64,000 bases of DNA. Source: Effrenium voratum. Its lineage: Eukaryota > Sar > Dinophyceae > Suessiales > Symbiodiniaceae. This document shows, one piece after another, positions 1 to 9,327 of the stretch. Position 1 is the stretch's first letter; the number at the start of each line of letters is the position of its first letter. The notes beneath the pieces were generated by a model, which worked only from the letters and a program-made list of their open reading frames with translations, was not told the DNA's origin and did no database searches. The translations under genes were made by a program, and so were the position numbers. Location of the stretch: assembly GCA_963377175.1 (NCBI GenBank), contig CAUJNA010003496.1, positions 1-64,000 on the forward strand. The letters run 5' to 3'.

Positions 1-330
1 TAGCGCCCTTTTTTCAGCCCAAAAGCTAGGGGTGACAAAACGGTGACAAAGGGTGACAAGCTCTTGGCAGCTTTTTCGGGCAAAAACGGAAATTGAAAGG
101 ATCAAAAACCTTGTTTTCGGCCAAAAACGCACAAATCGATAGGCCTATGCCCCTACTTGCTGTCTGACCGAAAAGAACGAGGTTTTCAGGGTCGTTTTGT
201 GCACTTTTTCCACCAAAAAGGTAGGGGTGACATAGGGGTGACTTCTTTGGTGACAAGTTCAGCAGGATGGAAAAAAGGCTGTTTTGGCAGCTTTGTCGGC
301 CCAAAAACGAAAATTAATTGGATACTATAA
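1..330. repeat. Diverged direct duplication of about 110 bp
   Basis: Bases 1-102 and about 205-330 share the same order of words: a run of GGTGACA copies, then TTGGCAGCTTT, then GGGCAAAAACGGAAATT or its near match. The spacer holds related C/AAAAA words. No credible coding frame overlaps; the short minus-strand frame here is made of the repeat itself. Confidence 0.6.
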
Positions 331-885
331 GACGTACTTCCTTACTACTCAGTACAGAAACTCGAGGGCCGAGGTGGAGACGCTCCTGCGCCAGCGCATA
401 AGGCCTTAGGAACGGAAGCTTCCAGCTGCCCTGTGCGCCAACTTCGACACCATGCTGCAAGCCCTTCCCCAGCTTGGTCAGCCGGTGCTCCCCGCCTTGC
501 AGGGAGCGCATAAGCTTCTTCTGCCCGCTGCGCAGCAGAATGTAGTCGTTCGGGCCTTCACGTCAGCGGCTGGTTGTTGTCAAAGTCCCTGCTGGGAGGG
601 CGCAGGCCCAGGTGCAAGTAGCAGTGCTGCCCCGCGCGGGTCAACTGCCCGTCCGCACGCGAGAGCAGCGCGTAGGCCCCCGGCCCGCGCCGTAAGTTCA
701 GCACGATGGTTCCATCCGCCCCCGTGCAAGCCCTGGCGCTGCCGTCTGCGGCCTCCGTGATTTGTTGTCGTTGTCTCGCCCAACTTGCCATTCTTTGTTT
801 TACGGGGTCATGTTTTTTGTCGGTCGGCCGCGCCGTGCTGGGGGATGCCTCCCAGTCCGTCTGCGCACAAAGGGCTAATAGCTTG
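331..885. other. No gene recognised
   Basis: Several short overlapping frames exist on both strands. None shows a recognisable motif, a consistent codon pattern or a splice partner. I see nothing I can assign here. Confidence 0.5.
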
Positions 886-940
886 TTTTTGCACGATTTT
901 GCACGATTTTGCATGATTTTGCATGATTTTGCTTGGTTTC
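886..940. repeat. 10-bp tandem repeat
   Basis: Units of exactly 10 bp, GCACGATTTT twice then GCATGATTTT twice, are followed by a decayed fifth unit. It is a small minisatellite with no coding potential. Confidence 0.8.
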
Positions 941-1055
941 CATGATCTGTGGTTCACTTCCCAAAAAGCGAGTGTGCGGAGACACTGTGCCTACATAAGT
1001 CAACATGAGTCTACGTGAGTCTGCTGGCTGGCTTGTGATGCATCGCCGAATGTCG

Positions 1056-2100
1056 TTTGATACTGGCTCGCCCAACCCAACCCGTTCAGGTTTGCTACTG
1101 GTCCGCCCAACCCGATTTTCTTTTTGGGTTGATACTGTTCCGCCCAACTGGTGTGGGGGGATACTGGTCGGCCCAACCGTATTTTTTTGGCAGGTAGCAT
1201 GGCCCCTGATTGAGACTCGCCTCATTTTTTTGCAGGTACCATGGATGGCCCCTGTTTGGACGCTTTCCGCATTTTTGGTTGTGGCTTGGTACTGCCCAAT
1301 GGGTGGGGGGAGCTGGGCTTGATACTGAGCTGCCTAACGGGGTCCGCCGCACTCTGCCGCAGCAGGCCCCGATCCCAGGCCCCAGGCTCCGATCCCAGGG
1401 CCCGACGTCGTTTGATACTGGTCCGCCCAACCCGTTTGATACTAGCTCGCCCAACGACTGTTGATACTGGGGACCCCGAACTTGGACAAGGAACTTGGAC
1501 AACTGCAGGCTGCCGTGTTACCGGCAACAGCGGACTCAGACAGATGGTAACACGGCAGCCTGCAGTTGTCCAAGTTCCTTGTCCAAGTTCCCCGGGCGAA
1601 CTTGGACAAGTGGCTCTGCAAGAGGAAAACACGTGCTAAAACTTGTCCAAGTTCCAAGTTCAGGTTCCTCCCCGCAGGAGAATTCTCTTACCCTAATATT
1701 TTCTTCTTCTGGTTGTCTTGTTATTAAAAGAATAGTAGAAGTATCCGAGCAGGAGCGCCCCGATTCCAGGCAGGCCCCGATTCCACAGCTTTATGTGCCT
1801 GGCCCCGGGGAACCCGAACTTGGACAAGAACTTGGACAAGGAACTTGGACAAGTTTTATCACGTGTTTTCCTCTTGCAGAGCCACTTGTCCAAGTTCGCC
1901 CGGGGAACTTGGACAAGGAACTTGGACAACCGCAGGCTGCCGTGTTACAGGCTCTCTCAGTGTTACGCCCGATTCCAGGCCCCGGTACCAGGTCCGGCCA
2001 ACCCGTTTGATACTGGTTTGCCCAACCCGTTTGATACTGGTCCGCCCAACCCGTTTGATACTGGTCCGCCCAACCTGTTTGACACTGGACCCGTTGGGCG
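1056..2100 (+). repeat. Dispersed TTTGATACTGGTCCGCCCAAC motif array
   Basis: About a dozen copies of a 16-24 bp motif, core GATACTGGTCCGCCCAACC, lie at about 1056-1170, 1411-1470 and 2007-2095, all in + orientation. Between clusters are GATCCCAGGCCCC-type linkers and a fold-back. The same core (TACTGGTYYGCCCAAC) recurs at 13370-13600 on the other side of the retroelement. I know no function for it. Confidence 0.75.
1479..1948. repeat. Nested fold-back repeat built on AACTTGGACAAGG
   Basis: Bases 1479-1522 and 1546-1589 are perfect 44-nt inverted arms around a 23-nt loop. The second arm is also part of a longer inverted pair: 1547-1655 is the reverse complement of 1840-1948 with about two mismatches over 109 bp. 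So three alternating arms share one sequence. The arms carry many AACTTGGACAAGG words and a shared inner segment containing CACGTG. It looks like a non-autonomous fold-back or MITE-like element; no ORF for a transposase is present. Confidence 0.75.
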
Positions 2101-2152
2101 AACCAGTACTTAAAAAGAAAACGACCCCTCCCCCAGACCCGTCTGGTACCAA
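2088..2152 (-). repeat. Inverted copy of the right-flank repeat array
   Basis: This stretch, beginning CCCGTTGGGCGAACCAGTACTT, A-rich, then CCCCTCCCCCAGACCCG, is the reverse complement of units found at about 13495-13575. The retroelement is therefore bracketed by inverted copies of the same low-complexity unit. Confidence 0.6.
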
Positions 2153-2188
2153 GCCCAACCCCCCGCCCGTATGGGCAGACCAGCTGGA

Positions 2189-2317
2189 CGCTAGGGGTTT
2201 GTCTTTTCCCCTGTGTTTTAATCTTGCTTGAATCTTCGGCCGTAGCCATTTTGGCTCAAGCCTTTTGGTAAGGGACATGCCTGGAGGGTTTGACCCCTCT
2301 TTCGTTCTTTTTTGAAC
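2189..2317 (+). repeat. Left terminal repeat A1
   Basis: It runs from CGCTAGGGGTTTGTC to TTCTTTTTTGAAC and matches 12557-12681 almost base for base. The exception is a block at 2239-2262, where this copy has the spliced-leader sequence and the right copy does not. Upstream sequence is repeat array unrelated to the right copy, so 2189 is the likely element start. Confidence 0.8.
2239..2260 (+). other. Dinoflagellate spliced-leader (DinoSL) sequence, 22 nt
   Basis: The 22 nt begin GCCGTAGCC, continue ATTTT and end GGCTCAAG. They match the known dinoflagellate leader (first base D = G) at all positions. It is followed by CCTTTTGG, not by a GT donor, and no Sm-type SL RNA body was seen, so this is not an SL RNA gene. 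It lies inside repeat A1 with shared repeat sequence on both sides. Confidence 0.9.
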
Positions 2318-2336
2318 TTCGCACTGCCGCGCCGCC

Positions 2337-2720
2337 GTGGCCTTTACTGCATTTGAGTTGTGCATGCATTTTGCATCGTCTTTGATCTGGCAGTTCCTGG
2401 ATGCAAGAGCCACGCGTGCACTACGCGCCGTGGCTTGGATCGCGCACACCTCCGTGCCCGACGACGCCCCGGCATCTACCACTCCTGCTGCACCGCGTAC
2501 CTTCGGGAGCACTTCTTTTTTGACACCCGGCATAGCAGTCGGCATATGGGACTGCCTTACCCCCAGCGACCGCACCGCATTCCAGGCCACGGAGTGGTGG
2601 AACCACTCAGATCTGCGCTGGTTCACGCAGGGCCTCGGAGTGGTCCCCGCATCCGACTCAGACTCAGCATCCGACGAAAACAAAGCACGGCGCCTGAACC
2701 GCCCCAGGCGTGCAGGGTGA
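2337..2720 (+). CDS. Small ORF after A1, possible F-box-like N-terminus
   Basis: This 127-aa frame starts 20 bp after the A1 repeat at an ATG and ends in TGA. Residues about 18-35 (WQFLDARATRALRAVAW) resemble the hydrophobic/basic pattern of an F-box helix pair, but the match is by eye and weak. A serine/acid run (SDSDSASDEN) and a basic tail (RRLNRPRRAG) follow. The position suggests a first, gag-side ORF of the element. It could equally be a chance frame, since the region is GC-rich and repeat-like. Confidence 0.4.
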   Translation: MAFTAFELCMHFASSLIWQFLDARATRALRAVAWIAHTSVPDDAPASTTPAAPRTFGSTSFLTPGIAVGIWDCLTPSDRTAFQATEWWNHSDLRWFTQGLGVVPASDSDSASDENKARRLNRPRRAG

Positions 2721-3613
2721 GTGCAGCATGCCTTTTTTCGCTTGCAGCACAAATGCGCACCAGCTCAGCATGCTTCGATTGTGACCGCACCTGACTCGCC
2801 GCAGCGCATGCCTGAAATTAACCACCCAAGCAATCAGGCGGCCTTCCGCCCAGCTGTTTCCAGCTGCACGCTTGCATTGGTTTGTGTTTCTCGTAAATGT
2901 GCCATTTCCACTTTTCAAAAGCAGCAGCATGCTTGCTTGCCGCATGGGTTCCAAGTCCCTGCCAGTGCAATTTTCAAGCCGCATGGACGTCTCACTCGGA
3001 GTACAAACGTCGCCGCAGGCTCAGCATGGGTAGCCTGTGACGCACTCGATTCATCGCAGTGCATGCCTAAATGCACATCCCGCAGCCGACCAGCCTGCAG
3101 TCAAATTTCCCGATCCGCACACGCCTGCGGCATGGAACAGCATGAGATACTGGACGCAACGCATGAGACCATCGCAAGGAGCTACCTGGACTTGGAAATA
3201 GTCCTCGAAGACTTCATGTTCGTCTTGCACAGCATACGCTTCTACATGCGCATTGTTGCCTTCTGCATGGTCATGCTGACCCTGTTTGCATTTGCCGCCT
3301 TTTTGCAAACCTTGCCCTCTGTCTTTCAGACAGAAGATTTTTTAACAGCATCAATGCTGCGAGCGCATCAGCATGCCTCGACTTTGCACGCAGGATGACC
3401 ATGCCTGGACGCATTAAAACACTACTGCCACTTGCTGTGTGCTGACACCGTCCAAGTAATCACGTCTACGCACAGCCGGTACTAAGGTGACCGCCTGCAT
3501 ACGCGCCAGTCTCAGTGGATTGCCAGGGTTGCAGCCAATGCATGTTAAACATGCGGTCTCCGCAGTTGACTCAAGGTTCTAATCCTGGCCACCCTCCATT
3601 TCCGCTAACTAGC
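2721..3613 (+). other. Retroelement segment with one possible small membrane ORF
   Basis: The frame 2721-3398 is open but its first part is low in recognisable structure. Its last part, from an ATG at 3132, would encode 88 aa with an acidic helix (residues about 1-30) and one hydrophobic stretch (VAFCMVMLTLFAFAAF) that could cross a membrane. No family is recognised. Bases 3399-3613 hold no gene that I can see, only GCATG-type words. Confidence 0.3.
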
Positions 3614-4459
3614 ATGGCTCTGGTTGCAGAAGCTGACGCATGCCTTGACTCCATCGAGGATATCGAGGAACTCACCCCGCGCCAATGGCCCCAGTGCCAC
3701 CGCGCGGACGCTTCGCCTTCCCGCATCCTGCAAGAAGGCTTCGCACAGCTGCTTGACAAGTGGATGCGCCACCCAGAGCATCGAATTCGACTCAAATGCA
3801 TCAATCGCATGGGGCATCTTTGCAACTTCTTGCTTGACATCCTCTGCATTTTGGGTGTGCGCGGCATGACTTTTTGCATAGCACGCTTGCATTCCCTGTC
3901 AACTTTCTTCGTCGACTACCTTCGCATCGACCCGCATTTGGACATGGACCGCATGCTTCAGAACCGCAAAGGCATTTCGGCGGGCTATCGCATGGCCGGC
4001 AAGTACCTGGCCATTATCCAGCCTTTCTCCGCACTGTTGTCAAATGTCAAATTTCGCTCTAGGCACAGCGTGCAACCGTGCTTAGAATTGCTTCGCGAGT
4101 GGGAGGCATGCCTGATGATGGAGGACATAGCTCTCGCCATCCGCTCCAGCATCGCGTTGCTGGAGAGCATCAACTCCTATGTCCACATGCTTCCAATGCC
4201 CCGCAGTGCGCATTTCTTGCAGTGGTCAGACAGGCATCACGAGTTGGCAGAGCTGGCCGACGAGTGGACTCAGTGCATGCCCAGCCCCTCGCAACCAGAG
4301 CCCAGCTCAGTTTCAGCCTTTCCGCCAGGCCTGCCTCAACCCGCCTCGCAACGCCATGCACCTTACTGCATCAGGTTCCAGGCCGATAATTTTTACGATA
4401 AAGCATGCAAGGCAACCCACGTGTGCAGCGTGCCAGATTGCACGGGAAATCAGGATTAA
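3614..4459 (+). CDS. Unassigned retroelement ORF (about 281 aa)
   Basis: The frame is open from 3515, but the first convincing ATG is at 3614 (MALVAEADACLDS); an ATG at 3542 is also in frame. It ends in TAA. The middle is helical and leucine-rich with several Arg/His positions. The last 30 residues contain a Cys/His cluster (KACKATHVCSVPDC) that could bind zinc. Its place upstream of the Cys-rich 4712-5857 ORF and the recombinase suggests a structural or gag-side protein. I recognise no domain. Confidence 0.5.
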   Translation: MALVAEADACLDSIEDIEELTPRQWPQCHRADASPSRILQEGFAQLLDKWMRHPEHRIRLKCINRMGHLCNFLLDILCILGVRGMTFCIARLHSLSTFFVDYLRIDPHLDMDRMLQNRKGISAGYRMAGKYLAIIQPFSALLSNVKFRSRHSVQPCLELLREWEACLMMEDIALAIRSSIALLESINSYVHMLPMPRSAHFLQWSDRHHELAELADEWTQCMPSPSQPEPSSVSAFPPGLPQPASQRHAPYCIRFQADNFYDKACKATHVCSVPDCTGNQD

Positions 4460-4711
4460 AAGTATGCGCCGCGAACTTGTGCAGCCTGTTTTTCCAATTT
4501 TCACACTGCATGCCTTGAAGACACGCACCCAAGGCGTGGACACTCCGCGGCATGCAGACGTCGACCTCCTCACGTGAGCCCTGTTACGCTGATAGCATCG
4601 CATGTTGCAGCATGTCCTGCTGTCACGGTCACATGACCCATTTCTGGCCCGTGTCAGCCTTTTTTCAACAGTGCCCGCTTTTTACGCCTGCCTCGTCCAG
4701 CATCCTTCGCC
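4460..4711 (+). other. Intergenic spacer of the retroelement
   Basis: There is no frame of note. The spacer contains several GCATG words like the rest of the element and pyrimidine-rich stretches before the next ATG. Confidence 0.5.
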
Positions 4712-5857
4712 ATGGACTTGCAGCGCATGGTGGCGGAGAACCAGAATAATCCCGCATTCTTGCAGGAAATCATCCGCATGCCTGCGCAGACGCAGTCCGA
4801 TGCAGGGTCGGTGCAGCCAGAGGACGCATCCAACGCACCGGGCCCATCCAACACCGACCTCCTCGATTTTTCGGACCCGCATGTTGCACCGGCCCCCGAG
4901 CATGCATCCGCAACAGCGGAGCCCAAGTGCAAGGCAAAGCCAGCAAGCTTGCTCCGCCCAGACCCACCGGAGCTCCCCGAAGACTGCATCCCAGCGCATG
5001 CATCGGATGTGAAGGAGCCCGTGCCGCTGGAGCCGGCTCCAGAAGAAATCAGCATGCCCGAGCCCTTGCATGTCAGGGCACCGTGGGCTCAGCTCACTGA
5101 AGAAGAGCGAGAGGAGCAACTCGCTAGAGAGGAGCAGCCTGAGCATGCCTGGCATGACCGCATAGAGGGCACGCCAGACGCTTTGCGCCGCAACCGCATA
5201 GACCCAGAACCAAAGCCAGCTGCAGAACCAGAGCCTGGACCCGCACCATGCATGTACAAAGCACCGCCCACGGGGGCCAAATTCCCGGCATGCCGACCGC
5301 TCGACACGCCGCATAATTGGCCCCCACAGGAAGGCGACCCTCGCCATCAGCCGCCTCTGCATGGGTTCCCGTGGTCGCACGACGGGTCCTATTGGGCAAA
5401 CTATTGGCACCTCCGCGAGGTGCCCGACGAAGCTACCCGTTGGCATCCCGCCACGCATTCTTACAGCATCGACCCAGCATATGCCGCCAACCAACGCATT
5501 GCGGCATACAGCATGCATCACCCCGGAAACCCGGGTGCAAGTTCCCGTCCAACGCCACTGCCCGAGATGCCAAAAAGGCAACAGCGGGCCGCATTTGTTC
5601 AGCAGCTGGAAGCATGCATACGCATCCCCTCGGTGCGTCTGCCCCGCACCATGCGTCGCATGGAGACGCAGGGCCGCGGACTACGCATGTTGTACCTCGA
5701 TGACAACAACCGCATCAGCTGCTGCCTGCCATGTGCAAATTCCGCATGCCCTTACGATGCAGTGTGCGGTCAATGCGTGGTCGACACCTCCACAGATACG
5801 CATGACAGGCATCGCTGCAGCGGGTGTGTCGCGGACGCCCGCGATCTCAACCGCTGA
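4712..5857 (+). CDS. Gag-like ORF with Pro/Glu-rich body and Cys-rich C-terminus
   Basis: This 381-aa frame starts at an ATG and stops at TGA. Residues 1-180 are rich in Pro, Glu and Ala with little predicted structure. The middle has many Trp/His/Tyr residues. The last 50 residues hold a cluster of eight Cys plus His (CCLPCANSACPYDAVCGQC then HDRHRCSGC), which looks like a zinc-binding module. Such a tail and position upstream of the polymerase genes fit a nucleocapsid-like Gag protein, but there is no classic CCHC knuckle. Frames on the minus strand here are shadows. Confidence 0.55.
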   Translation: MDLQRMVAENQNNPAFLQEIIRMPAQTQSDAGSVQPEDASNAPGPSNTDLLDFSDPHVAPAPEHASATAEPKCKAKPASLLRPDPPELPEDCIPAHASDVKEPVPLEPAPEEISMPEPLHVRAPWAQLTEEEREEQLAREEQPEHAWHDRIEGTPDALRRNRIDPEPKPAAEPEPGPAPCMYKAPPTGAKFPACRPLDTPHNWPPQEGDPRHQPPLHGFPWSHDGSYWANYWHLREVPDEATRWHPATHSYSIDPAYAANQRIAAYSMHHPGNPGASSRPTPLPEMPKRQQRAAFVQQLEACIRIPSVRLPRTMRRMETQGRGLRMLYLDDNNRISCCLPCANSACPYDAVCGQCVVDTSTDTHDRHRCSGCVADARDLNR

Positions 5858-6512
5858 TGCTTTGCACGCATTCGCACTTTGCATCAGCCCGACAGCATGG
5901 CATGCATGCAAGCGACCGCACTCCCTGCCGGGGCACGTACAGGCATTTGCCGTGCATCTCAACAGCAAGCCGAGAAAAAAGAACATTCGCCATGCAATTG
6001 GGGTCATGTTGCCAGCAAGCCTCCCTAAGCCAGGGTTGCATGCATCCGACTCTCCAGGTACGAACAGACCGACTTCTAGGTCCGCATCCAGGCCTCCTCG
6101 AGGCCGCGTTACGCGCCTACACGCAGCAGGCATTGACGTGACGCGTTTGCATTCCATGCCACGGCATCTCTGCCAATGCTCTGTTGCGCAGGTTCAATCT
6201 TTGCCACAGACACAGCTTCCCCTCGATCACGCCCATGCCATGGCGCGTTCGTGACCACTGGGGGTCGGCATGGTCAGTGAAAAGGCCGCTCGATCAGGAT
6301 GCCGACAGCGAAACGCAGGAGTCCCACAACTCGGAGCACCTCTTTATGCAGCCAACCGCAAAGCCGAAGCCGGCGCCTAGACTGAGGCCCCGTCATAGCA
6401 TCCAGGACCTGCATTCCAGTCCGCATGCAACAGCAAGCAGCGCTCCACATCCGCTTGCCGCCCAGCCACGTTCCGCTGAACGCTAGCAACAGGTGCTCCG
6501 GTAGGCGTGCAC
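5858..6512 (+). other. Spacer between gag-like ORF and recombinase
   Basis: These 650 bp hold no convincing gene. Several frames are open for 60-100 codons, as elsewhere in this GC-rich element, but none has a motif. GCATG words remain frequent. Confidence 0.4.
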
Positions 6513-8429
6513 ATGTTGACGCATCCGCTTCGGCCCCCACCCCCACTTAACCATCCCAAAGCTCAGCCTGCACCCATCCTCGCCCGTGGAGGCCTGCCAG
6601 TGACGCAGCCGTCACCTCTTTTCCCATGGTTTGCAGAGCATTGCCACCCGTTGCCACGACCGCCTTGCAGGCCGCAGCCCCGCAGCATTGGCCAGGCACC
6701 CAAACCGCATTCAGCAATCCGGCACGAGCCATCAGCGGCACCCTTCAACCCCGGTCCCTTAGACCTCGGGTCAAGGGCCCAGCCAGGACGGGCCATAGCC
6801 CCTCGTTTCAGACAGGCCAAACTCGGCCAGCAGCCAAAGCCCCAACGCGAGAAGTGCATTCAAGACTGGCAGGACCTGCTAGCACAAATTGGATCCTGCT
6901 CAATCACCTTTGTGGCCGCAGCTGCATCTCAGGACCCATACGCGGCCTTCGAGGCGTCGCTCCGTGCATACACACCGTCCACCATTGCCCAGTACTTCAG
7001 GTGCATACGCGCCTTTTTGGCATTCATCAAGGCACTTGGCTTCGGCTTGGAAAACCTGCTTCTCGTGCACCTGGTGGACCTTTTGCATGCCTGCGAAAAC
7101 TCCAAGCTGGAAGACCGCAGCAGCGTACGCATAGCACCTCGACCCATGCTCAAAGCACTTTCTTGGCTTGCTCGCATAGGTCAAATTGAATCGTTAGCCA
7201 TTCTTCTCTCCAACCCTCTCGCAAAAGCCTTCGCTTCCCCTCAGCAGCCTCAGGAAAGAAAGGAGGCTCTGCCTCTGCCCCTGGCAATTCTGGCATCCTG
7301 GGAGCGTAAGGTTTGTGCAGCCGACTGCACGCATAACCTGCGCATCACACTGGGCGCATTTCTTTTGGCGGCCCACACCAGCATGCGGTTCGGGGACATG
7401 CAGCGCATCAAAATTAAAGAGATCAGTCTTACTCAGCATGCTCTGCGAGGATCATGCTGGGCGACAAAGACTACAAAACTAGGACAGCCTTGGGCATGCA
7501 CTCTGTTCGGCCTCACAGGACGCAGTGCACAATCCTCTTGGGTATTAAGATGGCTCGAAAGCCTTGGCGAAGCAGTCGCTCAAAGTGTTTCAGAACCTTT
7601 CAGTTTGCCCGAGCCAGATTTCATCATGCCCGTGTTCGCATGCCTTGACGAAAAAACGCACCCAAAATTTTCGGGCCCGCTTCCATACACGCAGGCCTTG
7701 TCGTTGCTGCGCTGGGCAGTGCAAGTCCCTTGGGAGCCTCGCACTTCAGCATGCCTCAACTCAGACGAGGCGCATGCATATACGCTGCACAGCCTAAAAG
7801 TGGCACTCTTGAGCGCTTCGGCCCAACTCCGCTTGCCAGAGGAGTCCAGACGTCAGCAAGGGCATCACCGTATCAATTCGGTGCAACTGTACAGCCGCGA
7901 CGACACAATCGAAAGCCTCTGGGTGCAAGCGCAGATAGCAGCCGCACTCATCCGAGGCTGGCGACCCACTCGCCCGCAATCCAGGGGAGGTCAGCATCCA
8001 GTCTTCGAGCCGCTTTTCCGCGTTGATGCACAGCCCATCCCAGAGAGCATAAATTTACTGGACCTTCCCGCACCGCTACGCATGTTTACCTACATCAGGG
8101 AACAGCAAATTCAACCTTGCATAGCGGACCCCGAGGCATGGGCAGTGCAGGACATTCAATCGTCAGCCAGCTCCAGCTCACACGAATCAGGAGAAGAGTG
8201 CCCAGATGAAGCACCTCCTCCACGATCATCGTCGGCACTCTGCTTGGTTCAACTCACTACCGGGGCAGCAGTGCATGCAGTATACAGCTCCCCGGAGCAC
8301 CTGCAATCCGCTTTTTGTACAGCATGCGGCCTGGGGATCCAGGTACCAGTGCATCGCATTGACTACTTAGGCCAAGAGCACTTATGCAAGCATAACGCGT
8401 GCCAGCACGCATTCTCGCTCATGCCGTAG
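6513..8429 (+). CDS. Tyrosine recombinase of the DIRS/Ngaro-like element
   Basis: It would integrate the circular DNA form of the element by phage-integrase-type strand exchange, in place of a DDE integrase. The frame is open from a GTG at 6507; I take the ATG two codons later. A Pro-rich N-terminus (about 130 aa) precedes a core-binding-like domain (SLRAYTPSTIAQYFRCIRAF). Catalytic residues visible by pattern are Arg in TSMRFGD (about residue 290), His in LHSLK (about 425), HH in QGHHR (about 450) and the Tyr nucleophile in QLYSRDDT (about 459). The GHH...LYSRDD arrangement is typical of DIRS-type recombinases. A C-terminal extension of about 170 aa ends in a Cys/His-containing tail (CTACGL, HLCKHNACQH). 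It sits upstream of the RT ORF and in a different frame. Confidence 0.85.
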   Translation: MLTHPLRPPPPLNHPKAQPAPILARGGLPVTQPSPLFPWFAEHCHPLPRPPCRPQPRSIGQAPKPHSAIRHEPSAAPFNPGPLDLGSRAQPGRAIAPRFRQAKLGQQPKPQREKCIQDWQDLLAQIGSCSITFVAAAASQDPYAAFEASLRAYTPSTIAQYFRCIRAFLAFIKALGFGLENLLLVHLVDLLHACENSKLEDRSSVRIAPRPMLKALSWLARIGQIESLAILLSNPLAKAFASPQQPQERKEALPLPLAILASWERKVCAADCTHNLRITLGAFLLAAHTSMRFGDMQRIKIKEISLTQHALRGSCWATKTTKLGQPWACTLFGLTGRSAQSSWVLRWLESLGEAVAQSVSEPFSLPEPDFIMPVFACLDEKTHPKFSGPLPYTQALSLLRWAVQVPWEPRTSACLNSDEAHAYTLHSLKVALLSASAQLRLPEESRRQQGHHRINSVQLYSRDDTIESLWVQAQIAAALIRGWRPTRPQSRGGQHPVFEPLFRVDAQPIPESINLLDLPAPLRMFTYIREQQIQPCIADPEAWAVQDIQSSASSSSHESGEECPDEAPPPRSSSALCLVQLTTGAAVHAVYSSPEHLQSAFCTACGLGIQVPVHRIDYLGQEHLCKHNACQHAFSLMP

Positions 8430-8712
8430 CACAAAAAGGTTTCACTTGCAGGTGACCGCCATGAGTGTTGGGCGAGTGTGCAGACCCGCCCCCAGGCCGG
8501 AACGTCCACAACGCGATCTTTGTCGCGACCAGCAGGCCCGCACCCCAGCTCAGTGCAGGCATTTCCGCAGGTTTTTTGCACACTGGAAGCACGTTCACAT
8601 AAAGTAGCGCACCGAAGCACAGCTACTGACGCATGCATTCTTTGACGAAACCCCAGAGGTCAGTCTGGAGGGCAGAGCACTCACAGCTAGCTGGCTGCAT
8701 CGCACTCAACAA
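8430..8712 (+). other. Spacer; 5' part of the zinc-finger frame
   Basis: No separate gene is visible. The next ORF's frame is already open from about 8606, just after a TAG, and reads protein-like sequence (EAQLLTHAFFDETPEVS), so the real start of that protein may lie here or be reached by splicing or frameshift. Confidence 0.4.
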
Positions 8713-9279
8713 GTGTTCCGCAATGCATTGGCCCTGTGCCAAGCCGTGCACCTACTGAACGCCAAAGCATTGGATCAGCAAATTGCCAGCATGTGCCTCA
8801 CGCAGCCAGACCCCGCACTGTCCCTGCGCACAGTCACGACCTCAGAACTCTTGCATGCGGATCGCCAAATTTGGGGCACAATCGTAGACCTTCTGCATCG
8901 CAAATGGTCCATGGACGATGCCTTCCACGAACTCACGCATGGCCGCATGGAGATCCATTCGCTCCTCATGCTGCGACCTAAAATCTCCAAAGCCGTGCCT
9001 GCACTACCTCCCGCTAAACGGGCCCAACTGACTCCCAGGCAGCCCAAACGGCCCGCCAGCCGGCCGCAAAAATCCGAGCCGCCGCACAAGAAAGGCAAAG
9101 GCAAGGGGAAAGGAAAGTCCAAAAACGCCTGGGCTACCTCGCACAATGGAAAGCCTATTTGCCGCAGATTCCAAACGGGGCAGTGCAAATCAGACAACTG
9201 CCAATTTGCACATGTGTGCGCGATAAAAGGGTGCCAGCAGACGCATCCGGCATCCCAGCACGCATCAAACCACACATGA
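8713..9279 (+). CDS. CCCH zinc-finger protein of the retroelement
   Basis: The given start is a GTG; the frame is open back to about 8606 and no upstream ATG is obvious. The N-terminal 100 aa are helical. A basic linker follows (KKGKGKGKGKSKN), then a CCCH finger, CRRFQTGQCKSDNCQFAH (C-x7-C-x4-C-x3-H), and a second Cys/His run (VCAIKGCQQTHPASQH). These features suit RNA binding by a nucleocapsid-like protein. It stops at TGA (9277-9279). The following MTase-like frame continues in the same reading frame without another stop, so this may be the front end of a single polyprotein. Confidence 0.7.
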   Translation: MFRNALALCQAVHLLNAKALDQQIASMCLTQPDPALSLRTVTTSELLHADRQIWGTIVDLLHRKWSMDDAFHELTHGRMEIHSLLMLRPKISKAVPALPPAKRAQLTPRQPKRPASRPQKSEPPHKKGKGKGKGKSKNAWATSHNGKPICRRFQTGQCKSDNCQFAHVCAIKGCQQTHPASQHASNHT

Positions 9280-9327
9280 AACAGTCCGACGGAAGTCCCG
9301 GCAACTTCCCCGGACGCCGCATCCAAT

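Noticed and set aside
2239..2260. A spliced-leader RNA gene
   Set aside because: The 22-nt leader is not followed by a GT donor or an SL RNA intron body, and it lies inside a retroelement repeat.
1859..2752. 297-codon minus-strand frame
   Set aside because: It is assembled from fold-back arms, the GATACTGG repeats and the reverse of the A1 repeat; no protein pattern.
4682..5581. 299-codon minus-strand frame
   Set aside because: Shadow of the gag-like ORF at 4712-5857, caused by GC-rich codons and lack of stops in reverse.
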